From an uncultured Dehalococcoidia bacterium (GTDB taxonomy: Bacteria; Chloroflexota; Dehalococcoidia; Lucifugimonadales; UBA1123): a stretch of 64,000 nt of DNA. The stretch lies in NCBI GenBank assembly GCA_951812505.1, contig CATOSI010000002.1:992001-1056000 (forward strand), read 5' to 3'. Position 1 is the stretch's first letter. Each line of letters opens with the position of its first letter. Shown here one piece after another: positions 45,078-53,685 of this stretch. The translations under genes and the position numbers were made by a program. The notes under the pieces are model-generated. The model saw nothing but the letters and a program-made list of their open reading frames with translations, was not told the origin of the DNA and made no database searches.

Positions 45078-45417
45078 GACGCATCTATTTCTGACGTACA
45101 TACGCAACGCGGCAGACTTAATCGAAGAATTCGTTGGAGCGCGAGCGTTTTCCGAGAACGAGCGGGATGCGATGTTGCGTTCGGCTGTGGAGAGGCAGTT
45201 CATAAACATCGGCGAGTCGGTTAATTTGCTGTCAAGAGTCGCTCCCGGTGCAGTGTCTCGGATAACCGATTATCCCGACATCATATCCTTTCGAAATACC
45301 CTGGTTCACGAGTTCTTCGAAGTGAACCATTCCACGGTTTGGAACATTGTCAAGAATCACCTTCCCATCCTTCGCGCTCAAGTAGCCGGGCTAACGCAAG
45401 AACATGAGGGGCACTGA
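45064..45417 (+). CDS. HEPN-domain RNase toxin-like protein (DUF86/HepT family)
   Basis: 117 residues, all helical. The HEPN motif R-x4-H is visible in SFRNTLVHEFFEV (Arg, His), where the third residue of the common HxY is Phe. AVERQFINIGESVNLLSR is typical of DUF86. HepT toxins cleave RNA and are silenced by the MNT partner encoded just upstream. The stop codon directly abuts the ATG of an acyl-CoA dehydrogenase gene, so the module sits inside that operon. Confidence 0.85.
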   Translation: MPTPETHLFLTYIRNAADLIEEFVGARAFSENERDAMLRSAVERQFINIGESVNLLSRVAPGAVSRITDYPDIISFRNTLVHEFFEVNHSTVWNIVKNHLPILRAQVAGLTQEHEGH

Positions 45418-46536
45418 ATGGACCTTTCACTAACTGAGGAACAGGAACTGCTGAGAAACACGGCACGCGACTTCATGGAGCGGGAAGGCTCGAAAGAGAC
45501 GCTGCTCGAATTCGACGAGTCCGATACTGGCTACTCCGTTGATATATGGCAGAAGGCCTCTGACATCGGTTGGCTCGGAATGCTAGTCGCCGAGGAGTAC
45601 GGTGGCAGCGGAAGTTCTCTGACCGACACGGCCGTCGTTTACGAGCAGCTTGGCGCCGGGCCGCTGTCCGGTCCTTTCTTCTCGTCCGGCGTACTGGGTG
45701 CCCTGATAGTGTCCGAGGCGGGAAGCGATGAGCAGCGCGACCGCTGGCTTCCGAATATCGCTTCCGGGCGAGAGATCGTGACGATGGCTCTTACCGAGCC
45801 TGAGTACGGTTGGGGAACTGAGTCGGTCCAGATGCGCGCCCAACCGACTGACTCGGGTTATGTTCTCAGTGGAACCAAGCTTTTCGTTCACGACGCGGCG
45901 GCCGCGACAACACTGATATGCGCCGTTCGAGTGCGCGGACACGAGGGCATTACCCTGCTGATGGTGGATGGCCGAGCCCCGGGCCTCTCGACACGTCTTC
46001 TGCCCGGCTTCATGGGATGGGTGGGGGAAGTCGTCTTCGAGAATGTGGAGGTGCCGTCCGACGCCGTCCTGGGCGAGTTGGGTGGCGGATGGCAGCCGCT
46101 CCAGAGTGCGTTCCACAAGGCCATTCCGGTACTGAGCGCCTACAAGGTCGGCGGCGCGCAGTCGGTGTTCGACATGACTCTCGAATACTCCAGGACCCGT
46201 ATCCAGTTCGGTACGCCTATAGGCCGCTTCCAGCGTGTGCAGGACCATATTGTGGAGATGGTAAATCACCTCGACGCTGCGCGCTGGACCACCTACGAGG
46301 CCCTCTGGAAGCTGGACAGCGGTCGGTACGACGCCGCGAGCGTTCACCTGGCGAAGGCCGTTGCGTCCGAAGGGTACTACCAGGGCTGTAACCACTCCCA
46401 CGAAGTCCACGCAGGCATTGGCGTCGTGCGGGAGTACGGCCTGACGCTGCATACCCGTATGTCGCGGACGCTGTACCACTACCTCGGAGACCCACGCTTC
46501 CACCGCAGGAAGATAGGCGACGCACTGCTGGCTTAA
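45418..46536 (+). CDS. Acyl-CoA dehydrogenase family protein
   Basis: 372 residues. It starts MDLSLTEEQELLRNTARDFM, a canonical N-terminus. The FAD loop is TMALTEPEYGWGTESVQM, where the usual E-P-x-x-G-S-D is altered to EPEYGWGT, and the C-terminal domain ends HAGIGVVREYGLTLHTRMSR. It probably pairs with the gene at 43496-44728. The altered loop suggests the non-catalytic or regulatory partner of a heteromer, but this is inferred. Its end overlaps by four bases the convergent small membrane protein gene. Confidence 0.88.
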   Translation: MDLSLTEEQELLRNTARDFMEREGSKETLLEFDESDTGYSVDIWQKASDIGWLGMLVAEEYGGSGSSLTDTAVVYEQLGAGPLSGPFFSSGVLGALIVSEAGSDEQRDRWLPNIASGREIVTMALTEPEYGWGTESVQMRAQPTDSGYVLSGTKLFVHDAAAATTLICAVRVRGHEGITLLMVDGRAPGLSTRLLPGFMGWVGEVVFENVEVPSDAVLGELGGGWQPLQSAFHKAIPVLSAYKVGGAQSVFDMTLEYSRTRIQFGTPIGRFQRVQDHIVEMVNHLDAARWTTYEALWKLDSGRYDAASVHLAKAVASEGYYQGCNHSHEVHAGIGVVREYGLTLHTRMSRTLYHYLGDPRFHRRKIGDALLA

Positions 46537-46736
46537 CGGACGCCCTTCACCCGCTGCATGACGTACGTCGCCAATATCCCGATTGGAATGGCGACGACCA
46601 CTGCGCCAAGGATCACGACGATGGCCAGATCGCCCAGGCCGATGACCGAGTCAATCTGGTCCTTTATCCATGCTAGTAGAATGGGGTCACCTGGCTCTCC
46701 GTGGTGTGCCAGGGCTGACAGAAGAAACGCGGGCAT
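46533..46736 (-). CDS. Small single-helix membrane protein
   Basis: 67 residues. An N-terminal part with a mildly hydrophobic start (MPAFLLSALAHHGEPGD) precedes one membrane helix (LAIVVILGAVVVAIPIGILATYVM) and a basic end (QRVKGVR). AGGAGA lies six bases upstream of the ATG, which supports a real gene. It follows the MFS transporter gene on the same strand after 24 bases and may be expressed with it. Function unknown. Confidence 0.6.
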   Translation of the reverse strand: MPAFLLSALAHHGEPGDPILLAWIKDQIDSVIGLGDLAIVVILGAVVVAIPIGILATYVMQRVKGVR

Positions 46737-46760
46737 TGTATTCTCCTGCTATAACGGTTG

Positions 46761-48284
46761 TCAGTCGTTTGCGCCTTGGACGACGGGAGTGGGTGATGCG
46801 GAAGGCTGAGGGCTCTGGTAACGGATAGAGAACTTGCGCTCCTTGACCGAATAGCTGGCAGTGGTCGCTCCCAGCAGCGTCAGTCCGGCGAGCCCGAACG
46901 GTATCACGTAAGTCCCTGTGACGTCGTACAGTATGCCTGCCACGACGACGCTCAGCGAGCCGCCGATCTGGTGCGCGAAGGTGGTGAACCCGCCCAGGGT
47001 ACCCAAGTTCCTCAGTCCGTATATGTCCGCAGTCAGGGATGAAGTCAGCGGCGGCGTGGCTATCCAGGACATGCCGGCGAAGTACGCGAAAGTCCAAATC
47101 CCGACCGAGGGTGGAATGCCGACTCCCAGCAGGCTCGATAGGATGCTGGGAGTAATGAGCATCACGTATGCGAAGAACCTCAGGAAGTAGATGGTGCCCA
47201 GCATGTTCTTTCGGCTGAACTTGTCCGAGTGAATGCCGACCACCATAACGCCAATCGCGTTCAATCCCTGCATCATTCCGAACGCCATTGCCGCTACTGC
47301 CGGGCTGATGCCCAGATCTATGGCGAACGGCACGTAGTGTGTGGATATGATGAGCGTGGTGACGCCGCAAACGAAGTATGCGCCGGACAACTGCCAGATA
47401 GGAGGAGACTTGAAGGAGTCCTTCCAGTCATCGGATTCCAGGGGCGCCTTGGAAGATGGATCGGACACGAAGTCCTTCTTGTCTCTCGTGATGTATGCGA
47501 CCAGCCAGATAGCGGCAACGAGGGGTAACGCAACCAACTGAATGAAGGACCATACCACCTTCCAGGCCACTTTCAGTATTGGCGGAAGCGGCTTCTCCAG
47601 CCCGCTGCCGTCTGGCCTTTCGCCGATGTCTTCCGGCTTGTCACGCATCAAGATGCCAACCAGCGGCAAGGCGAGGATGAGTACCAGCGCGCCCAAGACC
47701 AGCCAGGCGTATCGCCAGTGCGTCCAGATGATGAGCGAAGCGGCGAACGGGGTCAGTATAAGGCCGCCCAGAGATGTTCCGGCGGTGCATAGACTGAGCA
47801 CCACACCGCGACGACGCAGGAACCACTTGGCGAGTACGGCGTGAACCGTCACCAGGGAAACGCCGCTCGATGCGGTGGACATCACCAGACCGTAGATCAG
47901 TATCAGGAACAGCAGGCTTGCCGAGAGTTCTATCTTCAGGAAGGGGAGGCTGATGGTGGGCGCGAATTCGAACCCGAAGTCGCTGGTAAAGGTGAGGAGT
48001 ATCGTGGAGATGCCCAGTACCAGTAGGCTGAGGGAGATTACCGAGCGGCCTCCGAAGCGATCATAGATGCGTCCGAGGAATGGCTGCGACAGACCGTTGA
48101 CTAGGATGCCGACAGCGATGGCGGCCGATATTTCAGTGCGAGTCCAGTCCAGGTCGCCGGTCATGGGAACGACGAAAACGCCGAAGCCGTTTCTCGCGCC
48201 CATTGACATGAACAGCGCGAAAGCGCCGGCAGCCACGATGAACCAGCCGTAGAAGATCCCGTTGCGGGCCGCCGTCTCTTTCAA
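46761..48284 (-). CDS. MFS transporter, oxalate/formate-antiporter/monocarboxylate type
   Basis: 507 residues, about 12 membrane segments, with IFYGWFIVAAGAFALFMSMG at the N-terminus and the loop GRIYDRFGGRSVISLS. A long cytoplasmic insert (about 235-300, charged) lies between the halves. Same branch as the protein at 20997-22304 but longer. The TTG start has AAGGG eight bases upstream. The substrate is unknown; proximity to acyl-CoA dehydrogenases would suit a carboxylate, which is inference. Confidence 0.87.
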   Translation of the reverse strand: MKETAARNGIFYGWFIVAAGAFALFMSMGARNGFGVFVVPMTGDLDWTRTEISAAIAVGILVNGLSQPFLGRIYDRFGGRSVISLSLLVLGISTILLTFTSDFGFEFAPTISLPFLKIELSASLLFLILIYGLVMSTASSGVSLVTVHAVLAKWFLRRRGVVLSLCTAGTSLGGLILTPFAASLIIWTHWRYAWLVLGALVLILALPLVGILMRDKPEDIGERPDGSGLEKPLPPILKVAWKVVWSFIQLVALPLVAAIWLVAYITRDKKDFVSDPSSKAPLESDDWKDSFKSPPIWQLSGAYFVCGVTTLIISTHYVPFAIDLGISPAVAAMAFGMMQGLNAIGVMVVGIHSDKFSRKNMLGTIYFLRFFAYVMLITPSILSSLLGVGIPPSVGIWTFAYFAGMSWIATPPLTSSLTADIYGLRNLGTLGGFTTFAHQIGGSLSVVVAGILYDVTGTYVIPFGLAGLTLLGATTASYSVKERKFSIRYQSPQPSASPTPVVQGAND

Positions 48285-48601
48285 GCTCTTACCCTTGCCT
48301 CCAGCCGTACCCTGCTGTTGGAGCAGCGAGCCTCAATCGGGGAGCGGTTCTGGAAATGTACCGTTGGAGTCTAACACCGACACGCTGTGGGTGACAAGCA
48401 AGATTCAATAGGGCTTTTTCAAAGTTGAGCCAGATGTGTTCCGACGAGTTGTCGGACTCAGAGAGCCATATATCTTGGCTTATAATTGTACAGGGCGGTC
48501 CAGGGGGAGTCGCAGGCATGTACAGGCGAGGAAAATCGCCTGAGTTTGCCCTGCGTCGCCCTGCGTTAGCTAGGGAAGAAATCTCCGAGGCTTAGATTTT
48601 C

Positions 48602-48629
48602 GAATACATAAATTTGTATTTATGTATTC
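48602..48629. repeat. AT-rich 11-bp perfect inverted repeat
   Basis: GAATACATAAA and TTTATGTATTC separated by six bases. It could be an operator or a hairpin. No gene starts within 300 bases. Confidence 0.6.
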
Positions 48630-48760
48630 AGTGCCAGAAACTTTGTTCTTCGCAGAGGTATTATAGCGCATGGATGGAATGGATGTGTAGTGGAAACGGA
48701 AGTGCGATGCTGTACCAATTTGGTCGGTGGACTAAATCAAATCTGCGCCGCCCCACTCCT

Positions 48761-48792
48761 GGATACCCGCCTTCGCGGGTATGACGATGAGG
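48761..48792. repeat. REP-like palindromic repeat
   Basis: GGATACCCGCCTTCGCGGGT followed by ATGACGATGAGG; same layout as 2667-2696 and 56824-56850. Confidence 0.65.
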
Positions 48793-48861
48793 TGACCGAC
48801 TAAACTGATACAGGTTCTGGAAGCGCGGACGACTTTGCAAAGACCCTACAGATTCAAGGTG

Positions 48862-48932
48862 TTGACGGATATATCGTGATACGATAGAGTTTAGGGCGAT
48901 ATAATTGACGTAAATTTGAGTAGTCTACTCAA
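48862..48932 (+). promoter_or_regulatory. Promoter and two palindromic operators upstream of padR
   Basis: TTGACG (48862-48867), 17 bases, then TAGAGT (48885-48890) is a plausible sigma-70-type promoter. A perfect palindrome TATCGTGATACGATA (48872-48886) lies in its spacer. A second perfect palindrome, TTGAGTAG-T-CTACTCAA (48916-48932), lies just before the AAAGGAGGT ribosome binding site. Both positions suit autorepression by the PadR-family protein. Confidence 0.65.
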
Positions 48933-48948
48933 AGGAGGTCGCTCGTAA

Positions 48949-49314
48949 GTGAAAGATCGAAATCCCTCGGACCTGCTTCCTCTCCCAGTCTCGCAGTTGC
49001 ACATCCTGATGACTTTGGCTACTGGAGATAAGCACGGTTACGCGATTATGAAGGACATTCAGAGCTTCACGGACGGGGCGGTAACGATGGGCCCCGGTAC
49101 CTTGTACGGGGCCGTCAAGCAGATGCTGAAGGGTGGGTTGATCGAGGAGAGTAACGAGCGGCCGGACCCTGAACTGGACGATCAGCGTCGCCGATACTAC
49201 CGCCTGACTGATTTGGGTGGTCGCGCGCTTGACTCCGAGGTAGCTCGGATGGAGCAGCTAGCTTGTGCCGCCAGAGCGAGACGGGCAGCGTCCACACCGA
49301 ACCAGGGAGCCTGA
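48949..49314 (+). CDS. PadR family transcriptional regulator
   Basis: 121 residues from GTG 48949, preceded by AAAGGAGGT. The winged-helix domain is clear: LLPLPVSQLHILMTLATGDKHGYAIM, then VTMGPGTLYGAVKQMLKGGLI and RRRYYRLTDLGGRAL, the PadR hallmarks. The short C-terminal helix marks the small (PadR-s2) subfamily. Such regulators usually repress a neighbouring membrane-protein gene. The next gene starts one base after its stop, and two palindromes upstream suggest autoregulation. Confidence 0.92.
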   Translation: MKDRNPSDLLPLPVSQLHILMTLATGDKHGYAIMKDIQSFTDGAVTMGPGTLYGAVKQMLKGGLIEESNERPDPELDDQRRRYYRLTDLGGRALDSEVARMEQLACAARARRAASTPNQGA

Positions 49315-49315
49315 A

Positions 49316-50047
49316 GTGCTCTCCGAATGGGTGTACCGAGCGCTGCTCGTGGTCTATCCCAGGGAGCATCGGCGGGAATACGGGGACCTGATGGTCCAAC
49401 TGTTCCGGGATCGGATGAGATACGACGGCGGCGGCTTCCGAGCACCGATCATCTGGATGCAGATGATATTCGACCTCGCTGTCTCGGCGATAGAGGAACA
49501 CAGAAGGGGAGGCGACATGAAGAAGCGATTGCGGATAGAGGCGGCCTCGGTTGCCGCTCTGCTGGTCATAGTGGTGGGCGTGGGTGTCGTCTTGTCTCAG
49601 CCGAGCGACAATTTTGAGAATGAAGAGCTCAATATCAGGATGTTCGTGTGGGATGGTTCCGATACTATCTCAGCAGAAGGGAAAAAAGAGGTCACCAGCT
49701 TGATGCAGCAGGAGATGGAGGAGGGCGTGACTGTCCAGGAATCAGAGGATGGAATCGCTTTGAGACTCGACGCATCCGGTGGCATTATTCCTTTTGGATA
49801 CTGGGAAATGCCCGTTGCAGCTAATCTGTATTCTAGGGATGAGGAGTCTGAGATACTCATTTACGTGTGGAGAGACTCTGATCCACTTCCCCGTGAAGAA
49901 GCTGACGATATCTACAAGGCGACTGAAAGTTTCGCTAGAGATTTGAATCGGGCGGTTCAAGACGGCGAGATGACCCGGGAGGAAGCGGACAGCTCGTTGG
50001 CGTCGGTGCGTCACTGGGACACCATCCTGCTGGAAGAGTGGGAATGA
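49316..50047 (+). CDS. Membrane protein with PadR-associated permease-prefix-like N-terminus
   Basis: 243 residues from GTG 49316, right after padR with AGGGAG upstream. Residues 1-50 (WVYRALLVVYPREHRREYGD then LMVQLFRDRM) resemble the short prefix domain found before permeases and next to PadR regulators. One membrane helix (ASVAALLVIVVGVGVVL, about residues 75-91) is followed by an extracytoplasmic, acidic domain of about 150 residues. An internal ATG (49517) has a strong GGGGAGG site, so a shorter product starting at the membrane helix is possible. Likely controlled by the PadR protein. Confidence 0.7.
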   Translation: MLSEWVYRALLVVYPREHRREYGDLMVQLFRDRMRYDGGGFRAPIIWMQMIFDLAVSAIEEHRRGGDMKKRLRIEAASVAALLVIVVGVGVVLSQPSDNFENEELNIRMFVWDGSDTISAEGKKEVTSLMQQEMEEGVTVQESEDGIALRLDASGGIIPFGYWEMPVAANLYSRDEESEILIYVWRDSDPLPREEADDIYKATESFARDLNRAVQDGEMTREEADSSLASVRHWDTILLEEWE

Positions 50048-50120
50048 GTTCCGAATAAGAGTAAAACGGACTCACGTACCCACTGATTGACGTAGTTCCC
50101 ATTGGGTTGGGTTAGATACG

Positions 50121-51545
50121 TTAGATCCCCGTAAGCGCGCGGGCTTCGCCGAGCATGGCGGCTACGTCCGCGGCGCTTGGGCCTTCGGCGTAGATGCGCA
50201 GGAGGGGCTCGGTACCGGAGAAGCGTATGAGGGTCCAGTAGCCGTCTTCCAGCAGGAACTTCACTCCGTCCCGGTCATCTATGCCGACAACGGGGCGTCC
50301 CGCCATGTCGAAGGGCCTGGATGTGGCGACCCTTCGCGTAATCGCGTCGCGCATTGCAGGGTCGAACTCGACGTCCCAGCGGTCGTAGATATGGACGCCG
50401 ACTCTCTCGAACAGGCGCGTTCTCAAATCAGCCGGATTTTCGCCTGTCTTCACGACCATGTCCAGCATGAACAGGCCGCTCAGAATGCCGTCCCTTTCCG
50501 GTATATTCCCCCTGAATGCGTACCCGCCGCTCTCCTCGCCCGCGGCAAGCGCGTTGGTCGCCATCATCTGCGGACCGAGGTACTTGAACCCGACGGGAGT
50601 CTCGATAGCCTCCACGTCGTGCAGGTCTGCGAGCTTGTCTATCATGCCGCTCATCGTGATGGACTTGACCAGTGGGCCGGACTGTCCCAGCACTTCCAGC
50701 AGGTGCATACAAAGCAGGCTGAACGTCTCGGTGGTACTAATGAAGTTAGCGTCGTCGTCAACGACGCCGAGCCTGTCCGCGTCGCCATCGGTAGCGAGGC
50801 CGATGTCCGCGGTGTTGTCTTCGAGCGCGTCAATCAGCCCGCGCAGATTGTGAGCAATCGGCTCCGGTTGCGCCATGCCCGGGAAGGCCGGGTTCACCTC
50901 GTTGTGTATCTCCACCAGACGGGTAGAGCCGCCCGATATGAGCTTGTCGAAGTAACCCGCGCCTGAGCCGTACATCGAGTCAACCACCACGTTCAGGCCG
51001 GCGTTCCTTATAGAGTCCAGATTGACGAACTGGGCGATGTGGTTCAGGTAGTCGGGTTCAGGGTCGAATTGTTCGAAAAGGCCCCTGCGCTCGGCTTCCC
51101 GAAGATTCATATTGCGCACACTGCCCGAAGATTCGACGTTGGCTATGTGCCGTTCCAGCTCCTCGACTATTTCCCCGGACGCGCTTCCCCCATATTCGGG
51201 CTTGAACTTGAAGCCGTTCCAGCGCGCCGGATTGTGGCTCGCGGTGATTATCGCTCCCGCTCCCGCGCTCATGGTCACGATCGAATGGCTGATGACCGGA
51301 GTTGGAGCGGGCCTGTCGCACAGAAAAGTGGGGATGCCGTTGGCTGTGGTCACCTCGGCGACGGCCTCGGCGAACTCCCTCGATCCGAAACGGGTATCGT
51401 ATCCTACGACGAAGCCTCGCGGGGCAAGTCCCATCGCGTTCACATAGTCCGCTGTGCCTTGCGCGCAGATGCGGACGTTTTCGAAGGTGAAGTCGTCCGC
51501 TATGATCGCGCGCCAGCCGTCCGTTCCGAATTTTATGTGGGGCAT
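50121..51545 (-). CDS. Phosphoglucomutase/phosphomannomutase family protein
   Basis: 474 residues, four-domain alpha-D-phosphohexomutase. The phosphoserine loop is ITASHNPARWNGFKFK, the metal loop DGDADRLGVV, the sugar-binding loop GEESGGYAF and the phosphate-binding loop RFSGTEPLLRIY; the N-terminus IKFGTDGWRAIIADDFT is that of the PGM/PMM group. Interconverts hexose 1- and 6-phosphates; glucose or mannose specificity is not evident. The last genes of the minus-strand block run Uma2-pgm, so it may share transcripts with them. Confidence 0.92.
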   Translation of the reverse strand: MPHIKFGTDGWRAIIADDFTFENVRICAQGTADYVNAMGLAPRGFVVGYDTRFGSREFAEAVAEVTTANGIPTFLCDRPAPTPVISHSIVTMSAGAGAIITASHNPARWNGFKFKPEYGGSASGEIVEELERHIANVESSGSVRNMNLREAERRGLFEQFDPEPDYLNHIAQFVNLDSIRNAGLNVVVDSMYGSGAGYFDKLISGGSTRLVEIHNEVNPAFPGMAQPEPIAHNLRGLIDALEDNTADIGLATDGDADRLGVVDDDANFISTTETFSLLCMHLLEVLGQSGPLVKSITMSGMIDKLADLHDVEAIETPVGFKYLGPQMMATNALAAGEESGGYAFRGNIPERDGILSGLFMLDMVVKTGENPADLRTRLFERVGVHIYDRWDVEFDPAMRDAITRRVATSRPFDMAGRPVVGIDDRDGVKFLLEDGYWTLIRFSGTEPLLRIYAEGPSAADVAAMLGEARALTGI

Positions 51546-51583
51546 ACTGTTCTCACTATGCGCTCAATCAGGTCAGAATCCGG

Positions 51584-52342
51584 TTACTCGCCGCGAAGCC
51601 GTCGCAGTTCGGCTTCCATCTCCACAAGCCGCGCCTCTGCTGACTCACGAGCGGCGCGTTCCCTCTCCGCAAGCGTTTCTGCTGACTCACGGGCGGCGCG
51701 TTCCCTCTCTGCTTCCTCCGCTGTCTCTTCCATGTTCTGTAGCCAGCGGCCTTCCTCCGGGTCGTAGATACGCAGACGGCCGTCAACCCAATGCAATTCC
51801 AGGTTCAGCGCCGGGCTGTAGCCCCACGCGCCACCGTCCGGCTCGATATTCATGTCCAGCCGCCGGTACTCGCCATCTACCAACCGCTCTCCACGCAGCG
51901 CGAACCCGTAGTGCTCCCCGCCGCTCGGATCGAACATCCAGTACTCGCCAATCCCGAGACTCGCGTACAAGTCCCGCTTGTTCCCCAGGTCATTTCGTCC
52001 TGTACTGGGCGAACCTATCTCCAGAACGAAGTCTGGCGCCTTGCCCATCTCCCACAGTAGATACATATTGTTGCTCAGCATCAACTCTTCACTGACACTG
52101 AACGCGACGTAGCAGTCTGGGGACACCCATAGCCTCGGATTGCCCTCCACGTAATAGATAAACGTGTTTCCGCTGACCACGATGTCGGGACGGTTGAAGA
52201 AGAACTTCAGAATGGAGATGATGTCCATGAAGTGTTGCAGTTGGTATTCTCCGTCGGCCAATGGCATACCGTCCGTTTCCGGATAGAAAATCTCGGTTGT
52301 GGTGGATGTGTCCGCGACGGGCACGGTGTTCTTTATGACCAT
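51584..52342 (-). CDS. Uma2 family (DUF820, PD-(D/E)XK-like) protein with coiled-coil tail
   Basis: 252 residues from ATG 52342, with AGGAG eight bases upstream; the frame extends 12 codons more. The restriction-endonuclease-like core contains PDCYVAFSVSEE, APDFVLEIGSPST and NKRDLYASLGIGEYWMFDP, with the acidic residues and Lys of the PD-(D/E)XK site. The C-terminal tail (about 200-252) is a charged coiled coil built from two 14-residue repeats (ERERAARESAETLA / ERERAARESAEARL). The family is expanded in cyanobacteria and Chloroflexota, and its role is uncertain. Confidence 0.85.
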   Translation of the reverse strand: MVIKNTVPVADTSTTTEIFYPETDGMPLADGEYQLQHFMDIISILKFFFNRPDIVVSGNTFIYYVEGNPRLWVSPDCYVAFSVSEELMLSNNMYLLWEMGKAPDFVLEIGSPSTGRNDLGNKRDLYASLGIGEYWMFDPSGGEHYGFALRGERLVDGEYRRLDMNIEPDGGAWGYSPALNLELHWVDGRLRIYDPEEGRWLQNMEETAEEAERERAARESAETLAERERAARESAEARLVEMEAELRRLRGE

Positions 52343-52429
52343 GACATCTGCTCCTTCCCACAATGCTACCACACGCACCGGTCAGAGGCGTGTGTGAGAG
52401 CCTTCCACGAAACCGTGTTTACGGCATCC

Positions 52430-53641
52430 TCAGATGCCGGCGTCCTTCCTGAGGGCGGCGGCCTTGTCGGTGCGCTCCCAGGGGAAGTCCTCTTCGGGCC
52501 TTCCGAAATGCCCGTAGGCGGCTGTCTTCTTGTATATCGGGCGTCTCAAATCCAGGTCTCGGATGATGGCTCCGGGCCTGAGATCGAAGTGCTTGTCTAT
52601 CAGTTCGTTGATCTTCTCGTCAGGTATCTTGTTGGTACCGAACGTCTCAGCGGAGACCGAAGTCGGCTGCGCCATTCCGATAGCGTAGGACAGCAATATC
52701 TCCACGCGCTCGGCGAGTCCCGCCGCGACCACGTTCTTGGCCACCCAGCGCGCGGCGTAGGATGCGGAGCGGTCAACTTTCGTTGGGTCTTTGCCCGAAA
52801 ACGCCCCACCGCCGTGTCGCGCCATACCGCCGTAGGTGTCCACGATTATCTTGCGCCCGGTCAGCCCTGAGTCCCCTACGGGGCCCCCTATCACGAACCT
52901 GCCGGAGGGGTTGATCCACCAGAGGGTATCGTCGTCCACCAGCTCGGCGGGGATGACTTCTCTGGCAATCGCCTCCAGATCGCGCGCTATCACTTTCTGG
53001 CTCACGGACTCGCTGTGCTGCGAGCTCATAAGGACGGTGTGAACACGCTTGGGCTTGCCGCACTCGTATTCGACGGTAACCTGCGACTTGCCGTCAGGCC
53101 GAATCCAGTCGAACTCGCCGTCGCGTCGTGCCTGGGCCATGCGCTGGCACAGCCGGTGGGACAGAGCGATGGGCAGAGGCATGAGCTCCGACGTCTCGTT
53201 GCAGGCGTAGCCCACCATCATTCCCTGGTCGCCGGCGCCCAGGCTGTCCACGTCTCCGTATGTATCCGACGCCTTGTTTCTCGTCTCGACGGACTGACTC
53301 ACACCCTGGGAGATGTCGGTCGACTGCTCATGAACCGATATGGTCACCCCGCACGACTGGTAATCGAACCCGTATGAAGAGTCCTGGTAGCCGGCGTCGC
53401 GGATGGTGTCACGCACTATCGAGGCTATATCGACGTAGGTATCGGTGGTTATCTCGCCCATAACGAGGACGAGTCCTGTCGTAGTGCAGGTTTCGCATGC
53501 CACGCGGGCCGACGGGTCATCCGCCAGTATAGCGTCCAGCACCGCGTCTGAAATCTGATCGCATAGCTTGTCCGGGTGTCCTTCGGTAACCGATTCGGAT
53601 GTGAACAAGTACGACGGACTGTCCATGAAGCTGTCGGGCAT
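52430..53641 (-). CDS. metK: S-adenosylmethionine synthetase
   Basis: 403 residues. Makes SAM from methionine and ATP. The motifs are standard: [20 protein letters not shown] at the N-terminus, [15 protein letters not shown], the P-loop-like [17 protein letters not shown] and [17 protein letters not shown] lies seven bases upstream of the ATG. It is downstream of ahcY and a thioesterase gene in a minus-strand set that begins with a SAM-I riboswitch upstream of mtnA, so its own expression may respond to SAM. Confidence 0.97.
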   Translation of the reverse strand: MPDSFMDSPSYLFTSESVTEGHPDKLCDQISDAVLDAILADDPSARVACETCTTTGLVLVMGEITTDTYVDIASIVRDTIRDAGYQDSSYGFDYQSCGVTISVHEQSTDISQGVSQSVETRNKASDTYGDVDSLGAGDQGMMVGYACNETSELMPLPIALSHRLCQRMAQARRDGEFDWIRPDGKSQVTVEYECGKPKRVHTVLMSSQHSESVSQKVIARDLEAIAREVIPAELVDDDTLWWINPSGRFVIGGPVGDSGLTGRKIIVDTYGGMARHGGGAFSGKDPTKVDRSASYAARWVAKNVVAAGLAERVEILLSYAIGMAQPTSVSAETFGTNKIPDEKINELIDKHFDLRPGAIIRDLDLRRPIYKKTAAYGHFGRPEEDFPWERTDKAAALRKDAGI

Positions 53642-53652
53642 TTGGATTCTCC

Positions 53653-53685
53653 TAGTTGTTAGTCATTAGTCTTCAGTAATCAGTT
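53653..53685. repeat. CAGT/TTAGT-type repeat overlapping the thioesterase 3' end
   Basis: TAGTTGTTAGTCATTAGTCT then TCAGTAATCAGTT. It provides the last codons (QLITED) and the stop of the thioesterase gene. Similar sequences: 30790-30822 and 55411-55447. Confidence 0.6.

Larger units (their letters stand above)
48285..48948. other. 664-base intergenic region with repeats and a promoter, no gene seen
   Basis: No frame with coding character. It contains a perfect 11-bp inverted repeat in AT-rich DNA (arms 48602-48612 and 48619-48629), a REP-like palindrome (48761-48792) and the PadR promoter/operator region (48862-48932). Confidence 0.7.

Noticed and set aside
48602-48629. AT-rich inverted repeat as a terminator
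   Set aside because: No T-run follows on either strand and no gene ends nearby; left as an unexplained repeat.
51636-51720. 42-base direct repeats as a possible CRISPR or insertion footprint
   Set aside because: Both units are in frame and encode coiled-coil heptads of the Uma2 protein.
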